From Siphonodentalium dalli (taxonomy: Eukaryota; Mollusca; Scaphopoda; Gadilida; Siphonodentaliidae), in NCBI GenBank assembly GCA_032622095.1, contig CP136061.1:60161301-60225300 (forward strand): 64,000 bases of DNA, written 5' to 3'. This document shows, piece after piece, positions 36,091 through 48,255 of this stretch; the stretch's first letter is position 1; each line of letters begins with the position of its first letter. Under the pieces are notes generated by a model. That model made no database searches and was not told where the DNA came from. It saw only the letters and a list, made by a program, of their open reading frames with translations. The translations under genes and the position numbers were made by a program.

Positions 36091-39000
36091 AGTACAAGTA
36101 CGAGGGTTTACTTTGATAGAAACCATGGTATACACGGGTAGAGTACCGCTGGGGGGGGGGGGGCAGGTTACACGTTTTCCGATTTTTGCAGCTTTCGACT
36201 AGGAACCAGTCTATTCAAGAATAAACATACACGAGAGTCGCAAAAACAATGACAGTTGACAGCCAGATAGCAATTTTCATTCATGATGAAGTTATATCAA
36301 CTTTGAGACGAAAATCATTCATTATAATGTGTTATTACTTCCATGAACTAGAAATTTAGATATTCCGCGATAGAGACTGGTCCTTGTCTTTGTTCACCGA
36401 AAAATTGAAAACGTAGTAACCTGACCCTTTCTGCTACAGTACCCTTGTAAAATGTCAAAATGGGGTGGGTACATTCACCAGGGTATACAGGGCGGGTGAA
36501 TTTCATGTGGACACACCAAAGGGGACCCTTTAGCCACGTACATGTGTACAGGGGTTGTTCTGTTGTGTATCTTATCTTAGAAAACGACACACAAACTTAC
36601 ACATCGATTGGACAAAGTAAACTTTAGTCCTCAGATCGGAGGTATTTCTCAAAGACCATAAAAGTGTTCCCATGCAAGATGGAGTTATTCCACTTTCATG
36701 ACCAAACAGTAAACGAATACGATCATGATTTATGCCGTTTGCATGCTTTTCTTCCCAATTATATAAACCACAGAGGAGCACGTTGTCGGGACTTGTGCCG
36801 CTCGTATCGGTTTCCGAAATGTTGCATCATTATCGACATTCCAATGAATTGCAAAGGGGCGAAAGGGTGATTTACAGAAACACTCCTGAAACTAGAATGC
36901 ACTCACTGGAGCTGCCTATACTTGCGCCCATCACACATTTGGCATGTTTTGTGGTGTCTTGCCAACAACAGTTTGAACCACGGGTGCTGGCCCCTCGTTT
37001 GAGAGATCGATAACAAAAATCTAGATATCAAATCTCTGTTCATCCATCGCTGAAATAGTTGTGTGTACGGACATAATACCTCTGTTATCTCACGTTGATC
37101 TACACTAGTTACACTAATGATAGTCTTAGTAAAACGTACGAGTTGTTTGATATATTAATATAACAATATAGACATCGTTCATATGAAGGGTGTGAAGACG
37201 ATTGGTTGCCGGCGATGTTATATTATATACCAATTGGGTTAACTTACTAGTTTGACTAGAATGATATCAAGTGTGTATGCCAGTGGCAAAAACCATAAAA
37301 GTAAATTACAAAATACCGACACAATTAAATAAAAGAAACGGGATCATTGGTTAGTCTTTGATTGACAATGTGTCAATGTGAACATGCCCTTAGCGACTGA
37401 TCTACAGACTTCGGGAACATATGAAAATGTCTTTTGCGTTAAGAATGAGAAAGCTTGTTTTCCCAGTTAATTAATAAAGCATTTTAATAATCCATGTTTC
37501 CACATTCACATTTTCAGTGCAATATGTTTTTCAATTGAACCACGCGCTCGACTGTTTGACCGGACATGATTTATATGCACCAGGATCTTTCGAAAATGTT
37601 TTGAACTTTCCAGAAATATGTTCGCATATCACAGTCACTGCAAAAAAAAAAAACGATTCCGCACGCGTCTTTTAGACTTGATCTCAACTCATTTCCTCGA
37701 GTTTCAGGTTATATAAAATAGACTTCTAATGGGCATGTACTGTTGTCGACGTTTGTTTTACATGCAGTATATATATTTATAATAATAAAACACGAAGTTG
37801 TTGGCAGTTGGAATGGTTTAGCCTGTCCGTGTAATACGAGTCTCAGCTGTCTGGACATCGGCGCAATCATGTCTGGTGTTTTGCGCGCCCATGTAACTTG
37901 TGACGTCCTGATGTGCGTCGTGACGTCATGGCGTCTTGATCGGTTTCAAGAAAGAAATAATTCAATATTGTTCATTTATGAACGATTTATTACCAAAATA
38001 AAACCAGATAACAATGCAAATTAAGTATATATGTGGATTTAAATTACAATTGATGCAACCATTTCATATTAGCGCGTGTTCATTTTTTAAAAGTATGTAC
38101 TTCCGGTATGACGTAACATATTCACGGAAGGAAGGAAGGATAAACAGACATCCGAGCCGAAAACATTACTTGCGTCCAGCATGTACTGGCGCAAGTAATT
38201 AAGAAATTTTTTTTTTTTTTTTTTTTTTCATTTTCAAATTGCCCCTACATTCAACCTTCGTGTATATATGTTATGAAATCACAATCCTATTATAACAATT
38301 ATATGCTGGTCTTATTCGGTTTTTCGCACTCTGGGATGCATAGCTATTATGTTTTACTTCACTCCATGTTGATTTTTGTGATGAAATAAATTTTCCAAAA
38401 CATTTCTCCGCCATTTGACGGGCGATCCCCTGATGTTGGATATTATAAACTGACACATATCTGACAAGAATCAATCGTGCAATAAGCCGTGTCATTTCAT
38501 CGTTCCAATAAGCTATTAGAAAACAGAAGACATATACTTATCGTGTGTTATTTAAAATGTATTGGTCACACGTGTGCGATTGATATAATTATTTTCATTG
38601 GCAGCCCTTATAGACGTATAGTTATTAAAATATTACACATCCAACCCTGTCACGAATGGTCGGTTTGAAAGAAATATCACAACCCGCAGTACATGTTTGG
38701 CCAGTGCACGTGTTGTGATACAGTTGAAATATAATTAAAATGTATGCATCAGAGGATATGAAGTGCGTTTTACCAAGGAGGGAGCTAACTCTATATTTAG
38801 TGTAAGCTTTTGTGCGCACATGCTGGCCGTGCCAGATAAGCCTTCTAAGATAACCCTCTTGTTAGGTAATTAGTCATTCTAAGTATACAGAATTGACAGT
38901 ATATATTGACTCAGATATAGTGCAAAACCAATGGTCGACCACGATGTCGATAAAAAAAGAAAATATCCTGATTATCCCCCAGATGCTGATCTGACCACCC

Positions 39001-39408
39001 TGAGCGTCGTTCGGACGACCACCAGAGCAAGGTGTATACTCGATCAAGAGATTAAAATTCAAAGAAGATTAACATTGCTTTTGTACTGCGACTTTGCTGT
39101 ATCTCGTATCCCCGGGCGGAACTGATGTTAACAAATTCTAATGATATGCAACCAAGCAAAATTTGCCTTCGCCTTCGGGATCCATATATTTAATTCAGTA
39201 AAACTGAAGTACAAGTCCAACAACAACGTATATTTGTCGATGTGACTTCCACAATGCTGGGATAATGTCGTGACTTTCTGAGTAATTCTGACCGAATCTG
39301 ATTTTGGACGATATGCAACTGGACACAATACATATTTATAAGTATCGACTGGAAGTGAGGTAACTAGATGGTTATATATTGGTAGTACCAGCGCTATTGG
39401 TAAAATAG
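36091..39408. other. Intergenic region downstream of the lectin gene
   Basis: No gene recognised. Local features are a G run at 36152-36163, a (GGAA)n patch near 38126-38140, and a hairpin with a T tract at 38165-38228. Frames up to about 90 codons have no domain support. Confidence 0.45.
38165..38228 (+). repeat. 14-bp hairpin followed by a 22-T run
   Basis: attacttgcgtccag (38165-38179) pairs with ctggcgcaagtaat (38186-38199) with one bulged base and a six-base loop. A run of 22 T follows at 38207-38228. It could be the end of a short RNA-polymerase-III-type element or the reverse of a poly(A) tail. There is no A-box or B-box that I can point to. Confidence 0.6.
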
Positions 39409-39414
39409 TTTATT
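39409..39414 (-). terminator. Candidate poly(A) signal of the lectin-PAN gene
   Basis: The hexamer reads AATAAA on the minus strand, about 530 bases after the stop codon at 39941-39943. It is the nearest clear canonical hexamer I noticed, but nearer variants could be used. Confidence 0.35.
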
Positions 39415-39940
39415 ATATTTCGTGTGACCGACGAACGGGTTCTATTCACGAGTGATACCATGTGACTTCTAATGTACAATGTAATCGTTTTGAGACACCA
39501 CGATTTTGACTGAAATTCAACCGGACGTGCAATCTAGGGCAGAAAATGCCAATATATGACCGATTATATTCTAAATTGTGGATTGTGACTGACACTCAGT
39601 TTGTAGTCATGCTATAATGTAGACTGTACGTGTATAGAACGTGACTAAAACCGGCCTTCACAAAAGGCTAGCAGTTCCAGCCGACATACAGGTGCTTCAA
39701 TGGACTGGATTTTAATGGCTATGGGTATCCATACGTGCTGCCATAATCATATTAAGAAAGGATGGCGTCAGACATGTAAGAAAATACATTATGCATGTTG
39801 CTGACCGACATCATGTCAACATATGGTAAAGTAAACTAACGCTCGCAATTCTATACCCAGAGAATAATGTCTAGATGAGTAATCATTGAGTTATCTGTGT
39901 ATTTTTGCCGCATTTAATTGCGCCATTTTGTTCATGTTGT

Positions 39941-40191
39941 TCAATTGTAAACTCTCTCATAGAGACTGCACCCGACGCATGTACTGTTTGATGGTGGAGA
40001 TACACAGTGGTATAGGCCACACCCACCGGCACCATTGACTGCAACTGCGTCACACCCGGTCGCTTGTGCGCATACTGATGCGCACTCATCTGCGGCAGAA
40101 ATGGGCAACATTTCTCCGATGATCATGAATCTGTCCAGCTGTGATGTCGGGATGAGTCGGAACACTGCATGTCCTGCTTGTGGATCAATTT
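39941..40191 (-). CDS. C-type lectin/PAN protein, exon 4: PAN/apple domain and stop
   Basis: This is the last exon of a secreted lectin-like protein. On the minus strand the acceptor cttatttacag precedes 40191, and the exon starts two bases into a codon. The previous exon supplies the G, giving Glu156. The sequence FRLIPTSQLDRFMIIGE, then SAADECASVCAQATGCDAVA, then GCGLYHCV and CVGCSLYERVYN has the Cys spacing and order of a PAN/apple domain. Cysteines fall at residues 192, 196, 202, 213, 218, 227 and 230. PAN domains bind proteins or sugars on surfaces. An N-glycosylation sequon (SNST) is visible. TGA is at 39941-39943. Phase agrees with exon 3 (41561-41781), 1.4 kb upstream. The ligand is unknown. 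Confidence 0.82.
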
Positions 40192-40954
40192 CTGTAAATA
40201 AGCGTGCGTGCATGAAACCTCCACATTCTTGTTTATCAACTGTTGAACATTGAAGACGCGAGGATTCCTGAATACAATATTACATCATCAAAATATACTG
40301 TATTAAGGATAGACAATTTAGAATGCGTTAAGCACAATTATTACAGACGAAAGTCCTCTAAATTCACAGAGCGGCACACGTGTGTTCCTGGTCGTCGGTT
40401 TATGGCACGAGTGTAATAGCGTAATGGTGGCTGAGATATTTTCCCGGACGGACAGTAAAGCAATATTTCCAGATGAACAAATTTAAGCTAGAATGGAAAA
40501 CCAGATCAACGTCATTTTCCCCATTGTCTTAAATTGATATAACTAATTCCAAACATATCGTACAATATTATATGTATTAGACAAATCATTTTAAAATTAC
40601 ACTGATCCAATGGAAATAGATTTTATCTTACAGTTAGCTTCATTTTCTTCAGATGCATGCCGAATAATGCGGACAGGACCGTCTCACCCCCTCCCCCGTC
40701 CCCCGGTCCGGTACTTTCCGGTTCGGTCCACTGTCGCCCTTGGGTGACGGGGATCGGAAGAAATCGGAAGCGAAACATTGTGAGGTTATATTGTTTGTGG
40801 ACATGGTTGATTGGTCAGTATATATTGTTCAATTATTGTACACTCAAAGAAAAATGTTGCATATTTGGCACGGACAACCTAATAACATAGAACCCGGAAG
40901 TTTAGTTCCACAATTCTGTGGTTCCAATACTAAGTTTGGTTTTTCATCAACTAT

Positions 40955-41225
40955 AGATTTACCATAGTAAATTGACCGCTGTAAATTAATTATGGTTTAT
41001 TTTAATAAGGTTATTAGTAACTTATTACCATAGTTTTACCGTAAACTATCGTAATAACCATAGTAACATTAACCATCGTTAATTTACAATGGTCTTTTTG
41101 GTGGTAAATTTTACTATGGTAAATAAACATCTTTTGACAATAGTAATTTATCACCCAATAGACCATTGTAAATTTACTATGTTTTTGTACTATGGTAATT
41201 ATCATGGTAATTACTATGGATGCAG
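40955..41225. repeat. Dense inverted ACTATGGTAAA / TTTACCATAGT words in intron 3
   Basis: About a dozen variants of accatagt and its complement actatggt, mixed with gtaaattta and its complement, fill 270 bp. Examples are cttattaccatagttttacc, accatagtaacattaacc, tttactatggtaaataaa and gtactatggtaattatcatg. The stretch can fold on itself in many ways. It lies within the intron between the lectin and PAN exons. Confidence 0.8.
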
Positions 41226-41560
41226 GGTGAATTTACAATGATTTGGCGTGGGTACTATGTGTATCACGGAACAAACAGCACACCACATAGTTGATGTCGT
41301 GTGTGCGTCACTGTGAAGCATTACATAAACAGTATGTCAAAAATTGAATGTGTACAATTCGATATGTTGTTGAATGAATTGTAAGATAAATTGGTTTTAT
41401 CAACACCCTGTATGTGTCCCGAGATTAGTATTCTTGCTGCTATTTCCCTGGTGGACTCATCGATATATACGGCCCGATAAGGTAGCTATACTGAATACGG
41501 ATCTCTGACACCCACATGATGGTGATAAACTATATCATATGTATTGTATTCTCTGCTCAC

Positions 41561-41781
41561 CGAATGGCTTCATGCATATATATGGACAATCCCAATCGCA
41601 GGAAACATCGTGCCAGTCAGCATACAACGAGTTTATCGCTCCACACCATTCACCGTTCAATCCAGGATTTGACGATGCCCATTGGAACCAGCTCATTACT
41701 TCTCCGCTGAGGAACGTCCACATGTTGTTTTGTTGTTTATCATGAGATCCCAGCCAATAGTATATACCTGATTCAGCATGA
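41561..41781 (-). CDS. C-type lectin/PAN protein, exon 3: C-terminal half of the lectin domain
   Basis: Acceptor ttgcttcattgtttcag and donor TTCG|GTGAGC bound a 221-base exon in phase 2 in and phase 1 out. It encodes YYWLGS (the WIGL-type core strand, residues 89-94), WTFLSGEVMSWFQW, GEWCGAI, ADWHDVSC and CPYICM. These are the second half of a C-type lectin-like domain with its Cys128-Cys143 pair and the final Cys151. The sugar-site loop reads SSNPG where calcium-dependent lectins have EPN or QPD, and WHD where they have WND. Classical mannose or galactose binding is therefore not supported, and the domain may bind protein or other ligands. The clean splice sites and uninterrupted frame argue for a live gene. 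Confidence 0.87.
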
Positions 41782-43139
41782 CTGAAACAATGAAGCAAAA
41801 CTCAATATGGTATAATTCGAGTTGAATAATTGTCGCTAAAACACACACTCTGATTGGTCGAGACAACAGCTAACTTTCGTTTTGATTCACCAGCATTGCC
41901 TGCAGATGGGAGAAACATTTTAAATGGAGCACGTTGCAATTGAAAACGCGGGTCAAATGCGTAACGGAACAGCCGGTAGTCGCGTAATCGAGCGCAAGTT
42001 GTTTAATATAGATACAGTCCTCGTTTAATATCAGGAAGTGACTATGACTATGATTATTTATCCATAACTTATTCATATAATATATACAAGTATCTACACA
42101 GTGTAATATTATAACATGCAATGAGCTATCGGGGACAGCATAACCAAGAGGGTTGTCTACCTGCCGTCCCCGTTGAAAAGTAATATAACAATACATGTAG
42201 TAATTTGATTTTATCTAGGTTTTGTCTTGTTAACTCTAAACATTGGTATATAAACGTCTGTTTCTGTAAATAATAGAAGAATTCGTTGGTCGTTCGCCGT
42301 TCATCGCTCAGTTTGTGATGTGATATATAAAGTACACACAAGTGGAATATGAACATGTGGATGAGGCCAGCGGAGAACCATGATAATTGTTCGGCGCAGT
42401 TCCTAATAATATCATGTAACGTGCCCCGAGATCAGAAAAAAGATATCTCACTTCAGGGATATGTAATTCATTTTTGAAAGGTATTTTCTAATTGATAATA
42501 TGTTGCTGTTTCGGTAAATTTATGTCCCGAAAATATTGAGATGATTGTTTGTTGTCAGTGCACCCTGGTAACCGGAGCGAGATATTTCGGGAAGCCGGGT
42601 AATAACAAAGGAGCCAAAAAAGATGCGTAAACGACAAAATATGGACAAGAAAGAGCCCTCGGTACACGGATCGTCAGTTCCATCATCAGTGCAACACTGG
42701 TACCCATCATATTGAAATAAAATTATTTTGTAACACTGAAACCGCCAATATTTGCACATTGTGTGTGATTCCGTTATCCAGAATAAACAAAGAGCATTAG
42801 ACTATGTGGCTAACTCGGTAGATTTCTTCCGCTCATCTTAATTCCATGTATGATACCAAAAAAATGTCACTCTGGGACCGGCTGACCAGCCACCTCCATA
42901 TACACGCCAATACATAATTGTAGGCAACTTGTGCCCGTGTGTGTCATAGAGCATATGCTTCAACTTGTTTGTCGATTATAGATTACTAGCTGATGTGCTC
43001 TACTTCGACAGGGCTATTTAGGGAACAACGTTGAAAAGTAATAGGAGAAAGAAAAAAAATATTGTTCGATCGGTCCAGAAACATGGCTATATGAGCGTAT
43101 ATGAGCAAGGTCAAGAACACAGTCGCACATGAAATATGA
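41782..43139. other. Intron 2 of the lectin gene, right of exon 3
   Basis: No further exon was recognised. A minus frame at 42520-42759 contains CCTDDGTDDPCTEG but has no usable splice donor. Confidence 0.45.
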
Positions 43140-43290
43140 CCCGCCCATATTGTTCCCGGGATCAAAGTAGGTCTACATACCAAATTTGAGTCGGATCGGT
43201 CGTGCAGTTTTCGAGCCTATAACATACATAGAGACAGACAGACAGACCGACCTACCGACAGAAGTTCCAAAATATATAGGAGATATAGAG
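43140..43290. repeat. Short element tail with AGAC/GACC run
   Basis: taccaaatttgagtcggatc, ggtcgtgcagttttcgagcc, tataacatacatagagacag, then acagacagaccgacctaccg and aaatatataggagata. This is the same ending as at 15070-15162 and 46830-46920. Confidence 0.75.
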
Positions 43291-44200
43291 AATGTATATG
43301 GTATGGTAAACTATATATATACATCAATCATAGTGACATATAGATAAGGATTAGTATTAGAAAAATCCGACCACAGTCGTAGAAAGTACAGGACAGGTCT
43401 ATCAGATGTTGCAGAGCATATGACACCATTAGTAAATGGTCATGTGCCACTTATATAGGACCGAGACCTCCAATACATGGGCCAAGGGTGGACCATCTAC
43501 ACTGTCTACACTATAATTCAAATCCATGCATGAGGGACACCAAACATAGAACAACTCAGTATGAAATAATATGACTATGTCAGATATATAAATGTCCATA
43601 ATTTTTTTCAATCATTGACCGTGTCTACATCTAGTTTAATAAGAAATCACATGTATACATGTAAGTTACCGACTAGTTAATTCATTGTTTTACTATACGG
43701 CATCGGCCAAAGCTCTAACCGATATCGGTGAGCCGATAGACAAGTATGGTGTAGAGATTGGTCCGCCCCGTTGAATATCGTGTACAACACAGACTGATCA
43801 CATACTACACGAATCGTGTTCAAACAGGTTCATAAATCATGATGCCATAGTATTGTATCTCAAATTGTGTGAACGTGATGTTGCGAGCCACTGGGATGTG
43901 CCAGCGAGGGGCGAAAATGGGGGTTCGCTTCGATTTCCATTCTAGAAATTAGGCGCGGTTATCGGCTTATCGCGGCGTATGGGCAATTCGGACCCCCACC
44001 CACCCCCGCTAAATAAATATAAATACAAATGATGCACTTGCAATGCTTATGTTGTCAACCTCTTAATTCCTAGAATTTGAGACAGCACTTCTTTTGTTTG
44101 CGCGTTGCCATCCATGGTAACTGACTAATTATATATTGCGATCTCCTAATAACCAAGCCCCTGTTTTTGTAGTTCATTTGGTCGGACATTATACAAGGAC
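43291..44200. other. Intron sequence, nothing recognised
   Basis: AT-rich. Short frames without domain support. Confidence 0.45.
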
Positions 44201-45175
44201 GTGGCTAGAGGGATTCCGTTGAGGGGGGGGTTGTCCACCTTGGGAAATTCTAACTGCACCCCCCCCCCCCTTGAGTCACAATCAGACCGAACACAAGTTA
44301 TGCATAATTCCATTTCCACCCCCCCCCCCTGCACCCCAGGGCCTAATATCCTATATCTTCATAAACCATGGTTCTATATTCCCGGTATGAGAACATTCAT
44401 ATATTTTAACCTGAAACATTGCATAATCCTAACATCTAGTGGTCTATCTCTATACTAATGCACACGGCTACGGGCAAGAGATCACGACACACCGAGCTGA
44501 CCATGGTTGTTCGGCCGGGTGTGAGAAAATTTTGAAATTTGAACAAGAAAATCGCAAATCCTAGCATCCAGACTGGCCTCAACTGAAGCTTTCCTATAGT
44601 GTGGGAAATTTCAAACCTGATACTCCACCTCAGGTTGGGGAATTCTCCAACTGATGACCATTTCAGTCCACAAGTTTGACCAAATGTAGTAAAATATTGT
44701 TAAACTTATTAGAATTTTTGATTGTATTCGCCACTGGGGGGGGGACAATGACACACCGGGCCGACCATGTTTCGGCCCGGTGTGCGAAAAAATTTTAATC
44801 TGAACAAGAAAATCGCAAAATCCTAGTATCTAGACTAGCCTCAAGCATTCCTAGAGTTGGAAATTTCAAATTCCAATGACAATGTTGACCAAATGTATGA
44901 CAGTATTGTTTTCTTAAATTCACCAGCAGTTTTTGACTGGCCATGGGGAGGGACCAGGACACAAGATTTCCAAGTGTTGGAAATTTCTAACCTCTCAGCC
45001 CACTGAGGTTGGAAAATTTCCAACTGATGACCATTTCAGTCCAAAATTTTGACAAAAAATAGGAAAATATGCAAATATTGGTCCAAAAACAATTAATTCC
45101 CCCAATAAATTGTACGGAAAATCAAACTACAAGAACATTTTCAACCTATTGAGACACCCCCCCCCCCCTGTCGCC
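44201..45175. repeat. Direct repeat pair with long G and C runs
   Basis: The blocks accgagctgaccatggttgt, gaacaagaaaatcgcaaatc and cctagcatccagactggcct (from 44490) return as accgggccgaccatgtttcg, gaacaagaaaatcgcaaaat and cctagtatctagactagcct (from 44756), about 266 bp on. The following caactgatgaccatttcagt occurs near 44650 and 45018. G or C runs of eight to twelve lie near 44223, 44259, 44320, 44737 and 45159. Confidence 0.8.
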
Positions 45176-45261
45176 ACGTCTCTGCGGACATAGTGTATGC
45201 TATACGTTGAGCAAAGTGTTAGAAAACAGAGAAAAGGCGGACTCATATCTTTGCTATACAA

Positions 45262-45375
45262 CCCAGTATTCCACTGCTATATATATTACCCGGTATTCCA
45301 CTGCTATATATATTACCCGGTCCCATGCTATATATATTACCCGGTCCCATGCTATATATATTACCCGGTCCCAGC
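45262..45375. repeat. Short tandem repeat (ctatatatattacccggt)
   Basis: Five copies of gctatatatattacccggt (the first has a variant end), spaced by attccact or cccat. The period is 27 then 22-23 bp. Confidence 0.9.
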
Positions 45376-45710
45376 AAATAAGACAGCTGCTATCACCCGC
45401 GGTCTCAGATTGAGAAAGTAATAACGTTTTTTGGTACATGTATTATGATGGAATTCATATGAGAGGAAAAGATCCACTGAGACTTGAAGATGCCACTGAC
45501 GGGTCAGTCATGCTCTGTAGTATAATGCCCGTTGTTTATTCCGGACAACATAATCATACAACATGTGTGCAATTTGGCGGTTTCGGTATTATAAAATAAT
45601 ATCATTTGAATATGATTGCTACTAGTATTTCAATGAAGCTAGATGTATCATAATGGACGATCCGTGTAAACTAATTGGTGGATGTCTGAGCTATTTATTT
45701 TCCTAGAAAA

Positions 45711-46130
45711 TGTTGCCCTCAGGTAGTATTATCACGTTGATATATAACGTCCACGGGCCCATGGGGGCGCCCGGGCGGTCCCGGCTTCTCCCGGGCTCTT
45801 TTTGTCTATACGATATTTTACCTGATTTTGAGGGGTTAATAACATTGGCCGTGGATGCGTCAGCGAGTCAATATTTGGATGTAACACTCAGATGGTGTTG
45901 CACTACCGCGAATCATCAAAATATACTGTCCGAAACCACACGAAGAATCCGGGCTCTCGTGGGCTCTCTTAGCCAATATCGGCATTTGCGGGGTTAATAA
46001 CACCGACCGGAGACGAGCGAGCGAGTAAAATATTCTAGGTTGCCCTCAGGTAGTATGCCGCTACCTAATAACGACGAGATATAGCGTCCACATGTCCATG
46101 GGGGCGCCCGGGCTTTCCCGGGCGGTAATT
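45711..46130. repeat. Direct repeat pair rich in GGGCGCCCGGG
   Basis: gttgccctcaggtagtat with catgggggcgcccgggcggt (45711-45790) returns at 46042-46125 as gttgccctcaggtagtat with catgggggcgcccgggcttt. The period is about 330 bp. A plus frame at 45710-45997 spans one copy and has no recognisable domain. Confidence 0.8.
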
Positions 46131-46295
46131 AGTCACACCGACACGACTATTTCATAGTTACATGTTTCTATAATTACGCGCGCTGCGTGTATACTAATGT
46201 ACAAATTCTTGTTTCGCCTGGGCGCTGGAGTTTACGCTGGGGGTTTTATTTATAGAAAAATGGGAATTTTTGGGACGGATTTAAAGATACGGGCG

Positions 46296-46690
46296 GTGTT
46301 GGCGGTGGGTATGCTGTTAATATATTCACCTCCGTCAAAAACCGCCATAAACAGAAGGAATAGTAAGATGTAGATATACCTTGTTCTTATGCCAATCAGA
46401 AATATGCCATAAACAGTAGGTTATTGTCAAATTTTCTCCTTTGTTTCCTGGCTTTTGTTTAGATCCGGACATGGTAAACATAAAGAGCGTCATTTGTTAC
46501 TGTTTTCCTGATATGGAAAATAATAAAGAGAGTTTATATCATTTTGTGTGATTAACCAATAGAATTGCGCTGTGTTATGTAAACAGAAGCACAACTTCTG
46601 TAACACGAACAGTCTCTTGTTTACGTACACCATATACGTCTTGACGACAATATACTATTTACGCGCTGATTATGTTTGGCATATGAGCGG
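46296..46690. repeat. Inverted relative of the 51590-52030 core sequence
   Basis: Read on the other strand, 51590-52030 repeats this segment's landmarks in order: ggcggtgggtat, aaaaccgcca, aaacagaa, gtagata, cataaacagta, ttttgtttaga, ggtaaacataaagagcg, aataaagag, tgtgattaacc-like, ctgtaacac. So the sequence exists apart from the foldback element that encloses the other copy. Confidence 0.78.
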
Positions 46691-46714
46691 GGGGGGGGGG
46701 GGAAGTACCCCTAG

Positions 46715-47320
46715 GTATCAAATTTCGTCGAAATCCGTAAGTTTTACCCGATTTGACCTTGAATTTACCATTTTGAAGGTCAAGGTTAGGTCGGGGTCAC
46801 AATTTGACTGGTCCATGAGACTTCCCGGACAAAAGTTTCCCTAGGTAGCAAGTTTGCACGCAATCGGTAGGGCCGTTTTCGAGTCTATAACGGACACACA
46901 CATACATATATATCATTTGTGGGTACCCGTTTCAAGGTGAAGGTCACATCGGGCGGAAAAACTGACCCGATGAAAAATCTCCCCCATTCCTAGGAACCCC
47001 TAAGTTCGAACACAGACATAAGGATCACACAACACGCTCATGTCTGGACACAGACACAACACGCTCATGTCTGGACACATACACGCTCTTTATCAACGAC
47101 ACTGTGGATACGAACGCTCTTTAACTATCACGCGATTAACCCCACAATTCCAAGACGGCGGCAGTGGGAATGGAGAATGAGTGCTCGGAGCTTCTCAAAA
47201 GCAATGCGACGACACTTCATCTGGTAATTTACCCTTAGATAGGAAGTTTGGTCGAAATCCGTCCGGCAGTTTTCCCGGCCATATATAGCTAACAGACAAA
47301 CAGAAGTCCCAAAATATATA
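46715..47320. repeat. Cluster of element tails
   Basis: tcaaatttcgtcgaaatccg with gaaggtcaaggt (46715-46800) resembles 14330-14450. cacatcgggcggaaaaactg (46947 on) matches 15290 on. acagacacaacacgctcatg is doubled near 47020-47070. The cluster ends in aagtcccaaaatatatatta (47302). Confidence 0.7.
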
Positions 47321-47545
47321 TTAGAATAATTACAAACATGGGTATATAATATATGATCTTGAGCGCGTTACCATGTCTGACATTGGTTTTCTTGTTATGT
47401 TGTATTCAAGTTTAATATACTCTTTAAAATGCCTCAATTGATGTAAATCATTGTGGAAATATGAGACGTGTGAGGGAGTGTGTGTGAGTGTGAGAAAGAA
47501 ATAATTTATGAAGATATATAGTATCCAAAACGGAACGCCCCTCCC

Positions 47546-48081
47546 TATGGAGCCCCGGAGGTGACATCCGAATGTTTTTTTTTAAGTCGTGGCCACGAGA
47601 ATAAAGTCGTGGCCACGAGAATATGAAGTCGTGGCCACGAGCATATGAAGTCGTGGCCACGAGAATATTAAGTCGTGGCCACGAGAATAAGGTCGTGGCC
47701 ACGAGAATATGAAGTCGTAACCACGAGAATAAAGTCGTGGGCACGAGAATAAAGTCGTGGGCACGAGAATAATGTCGTGGGCACGAGAATAATGTCGTGG
47801 CCACGACCATATTCTCGTGGCCACGACTTTATTCTCGTAGCCACGACTTCATATCCGCGTGGCCACGACTTCATATTCTCGTGGCCACGACTATATTCTC
47901 GTGGCCACGACTATATTCTCGTGGCCACGACTTCGTAGTCTCGTGGCCACGACCTCATATTCTCGTGGCCACGACTTCATATGCTCGTGGCCACGACTTC
48001 ATATTCTCGTGGCCACGACTTTATTCTCGTGGCCACGACTTAAAAAAAAAAAAAATCGGATGTCACCTCCGGGGCTCCATA
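47546..48081. mobile_element. 536-bp palindromic element built from about 22 CGTGGCCACG units
   Basis: Outer arms tatggagccccggaggtgac plus atccga (47546-47571) and their complement (to 48081) enclose T-rich and A-rich runs. Inside these lie about 22 units of gtcgtggccacgagaata type. Left of about 47811 the units read gtcg...agaata, and to the right the complement, tattct...cgac. Unit variants are mirrored: the third from the left has agcatatgaa and the third from the right has ttcatatgct. The whole can form one long cruciform or hairpin. CCTCCC flanks both sides (47540-47545 and 48082-48087), a possible short target duplication. It lies in intron 2 of the lectin gene. Confidence 0.9.
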
Positions 48082-48255
48082 CCTCCCCTCCCACACACGC
48101 ACTAATCCCATTTTATTCACACATATATGGTTCGTTGGATATTCGGGATTCGAGTATGCATGTCCCGTGGGTTGGAACACCTTTTCCCAAAGCTCGGTAC
48201 TCAACGCACATGAAAATATGGCGACAATCACCCAAATAAATTCGTGTATACTGAC

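Noticed and set aside
39128-39328. Minus frame after the PAN exon as a further exon
   Set aside because: Exon 4 ends in a stop codon, and the frame shows no domain or acceptor.
42520-42759. Minus frame with CCTDDGTDDPCTEG as an extra exon of the lectin gene
   Set aside because: No usable splice donor follows the Cys-rich part. Exons 2 and 3 already join in phase and complete the lectin domain without it.
45710-45997. 95-codon plus frame
   Set aside because: It covers one copy of a GGGCGCCCGGG direct repeat, and no domain is recognisable.
47448-48239. Array of short palindromes as a CRISPR-like locus or a repeat protein (SWPRLYSRGHD)
   Set aside because: No constant-length unique spacers are present. 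The units are nearly all repeat, mirrored about a centre, in a eukaryotic intron. The peptide repeats appear on both strands.
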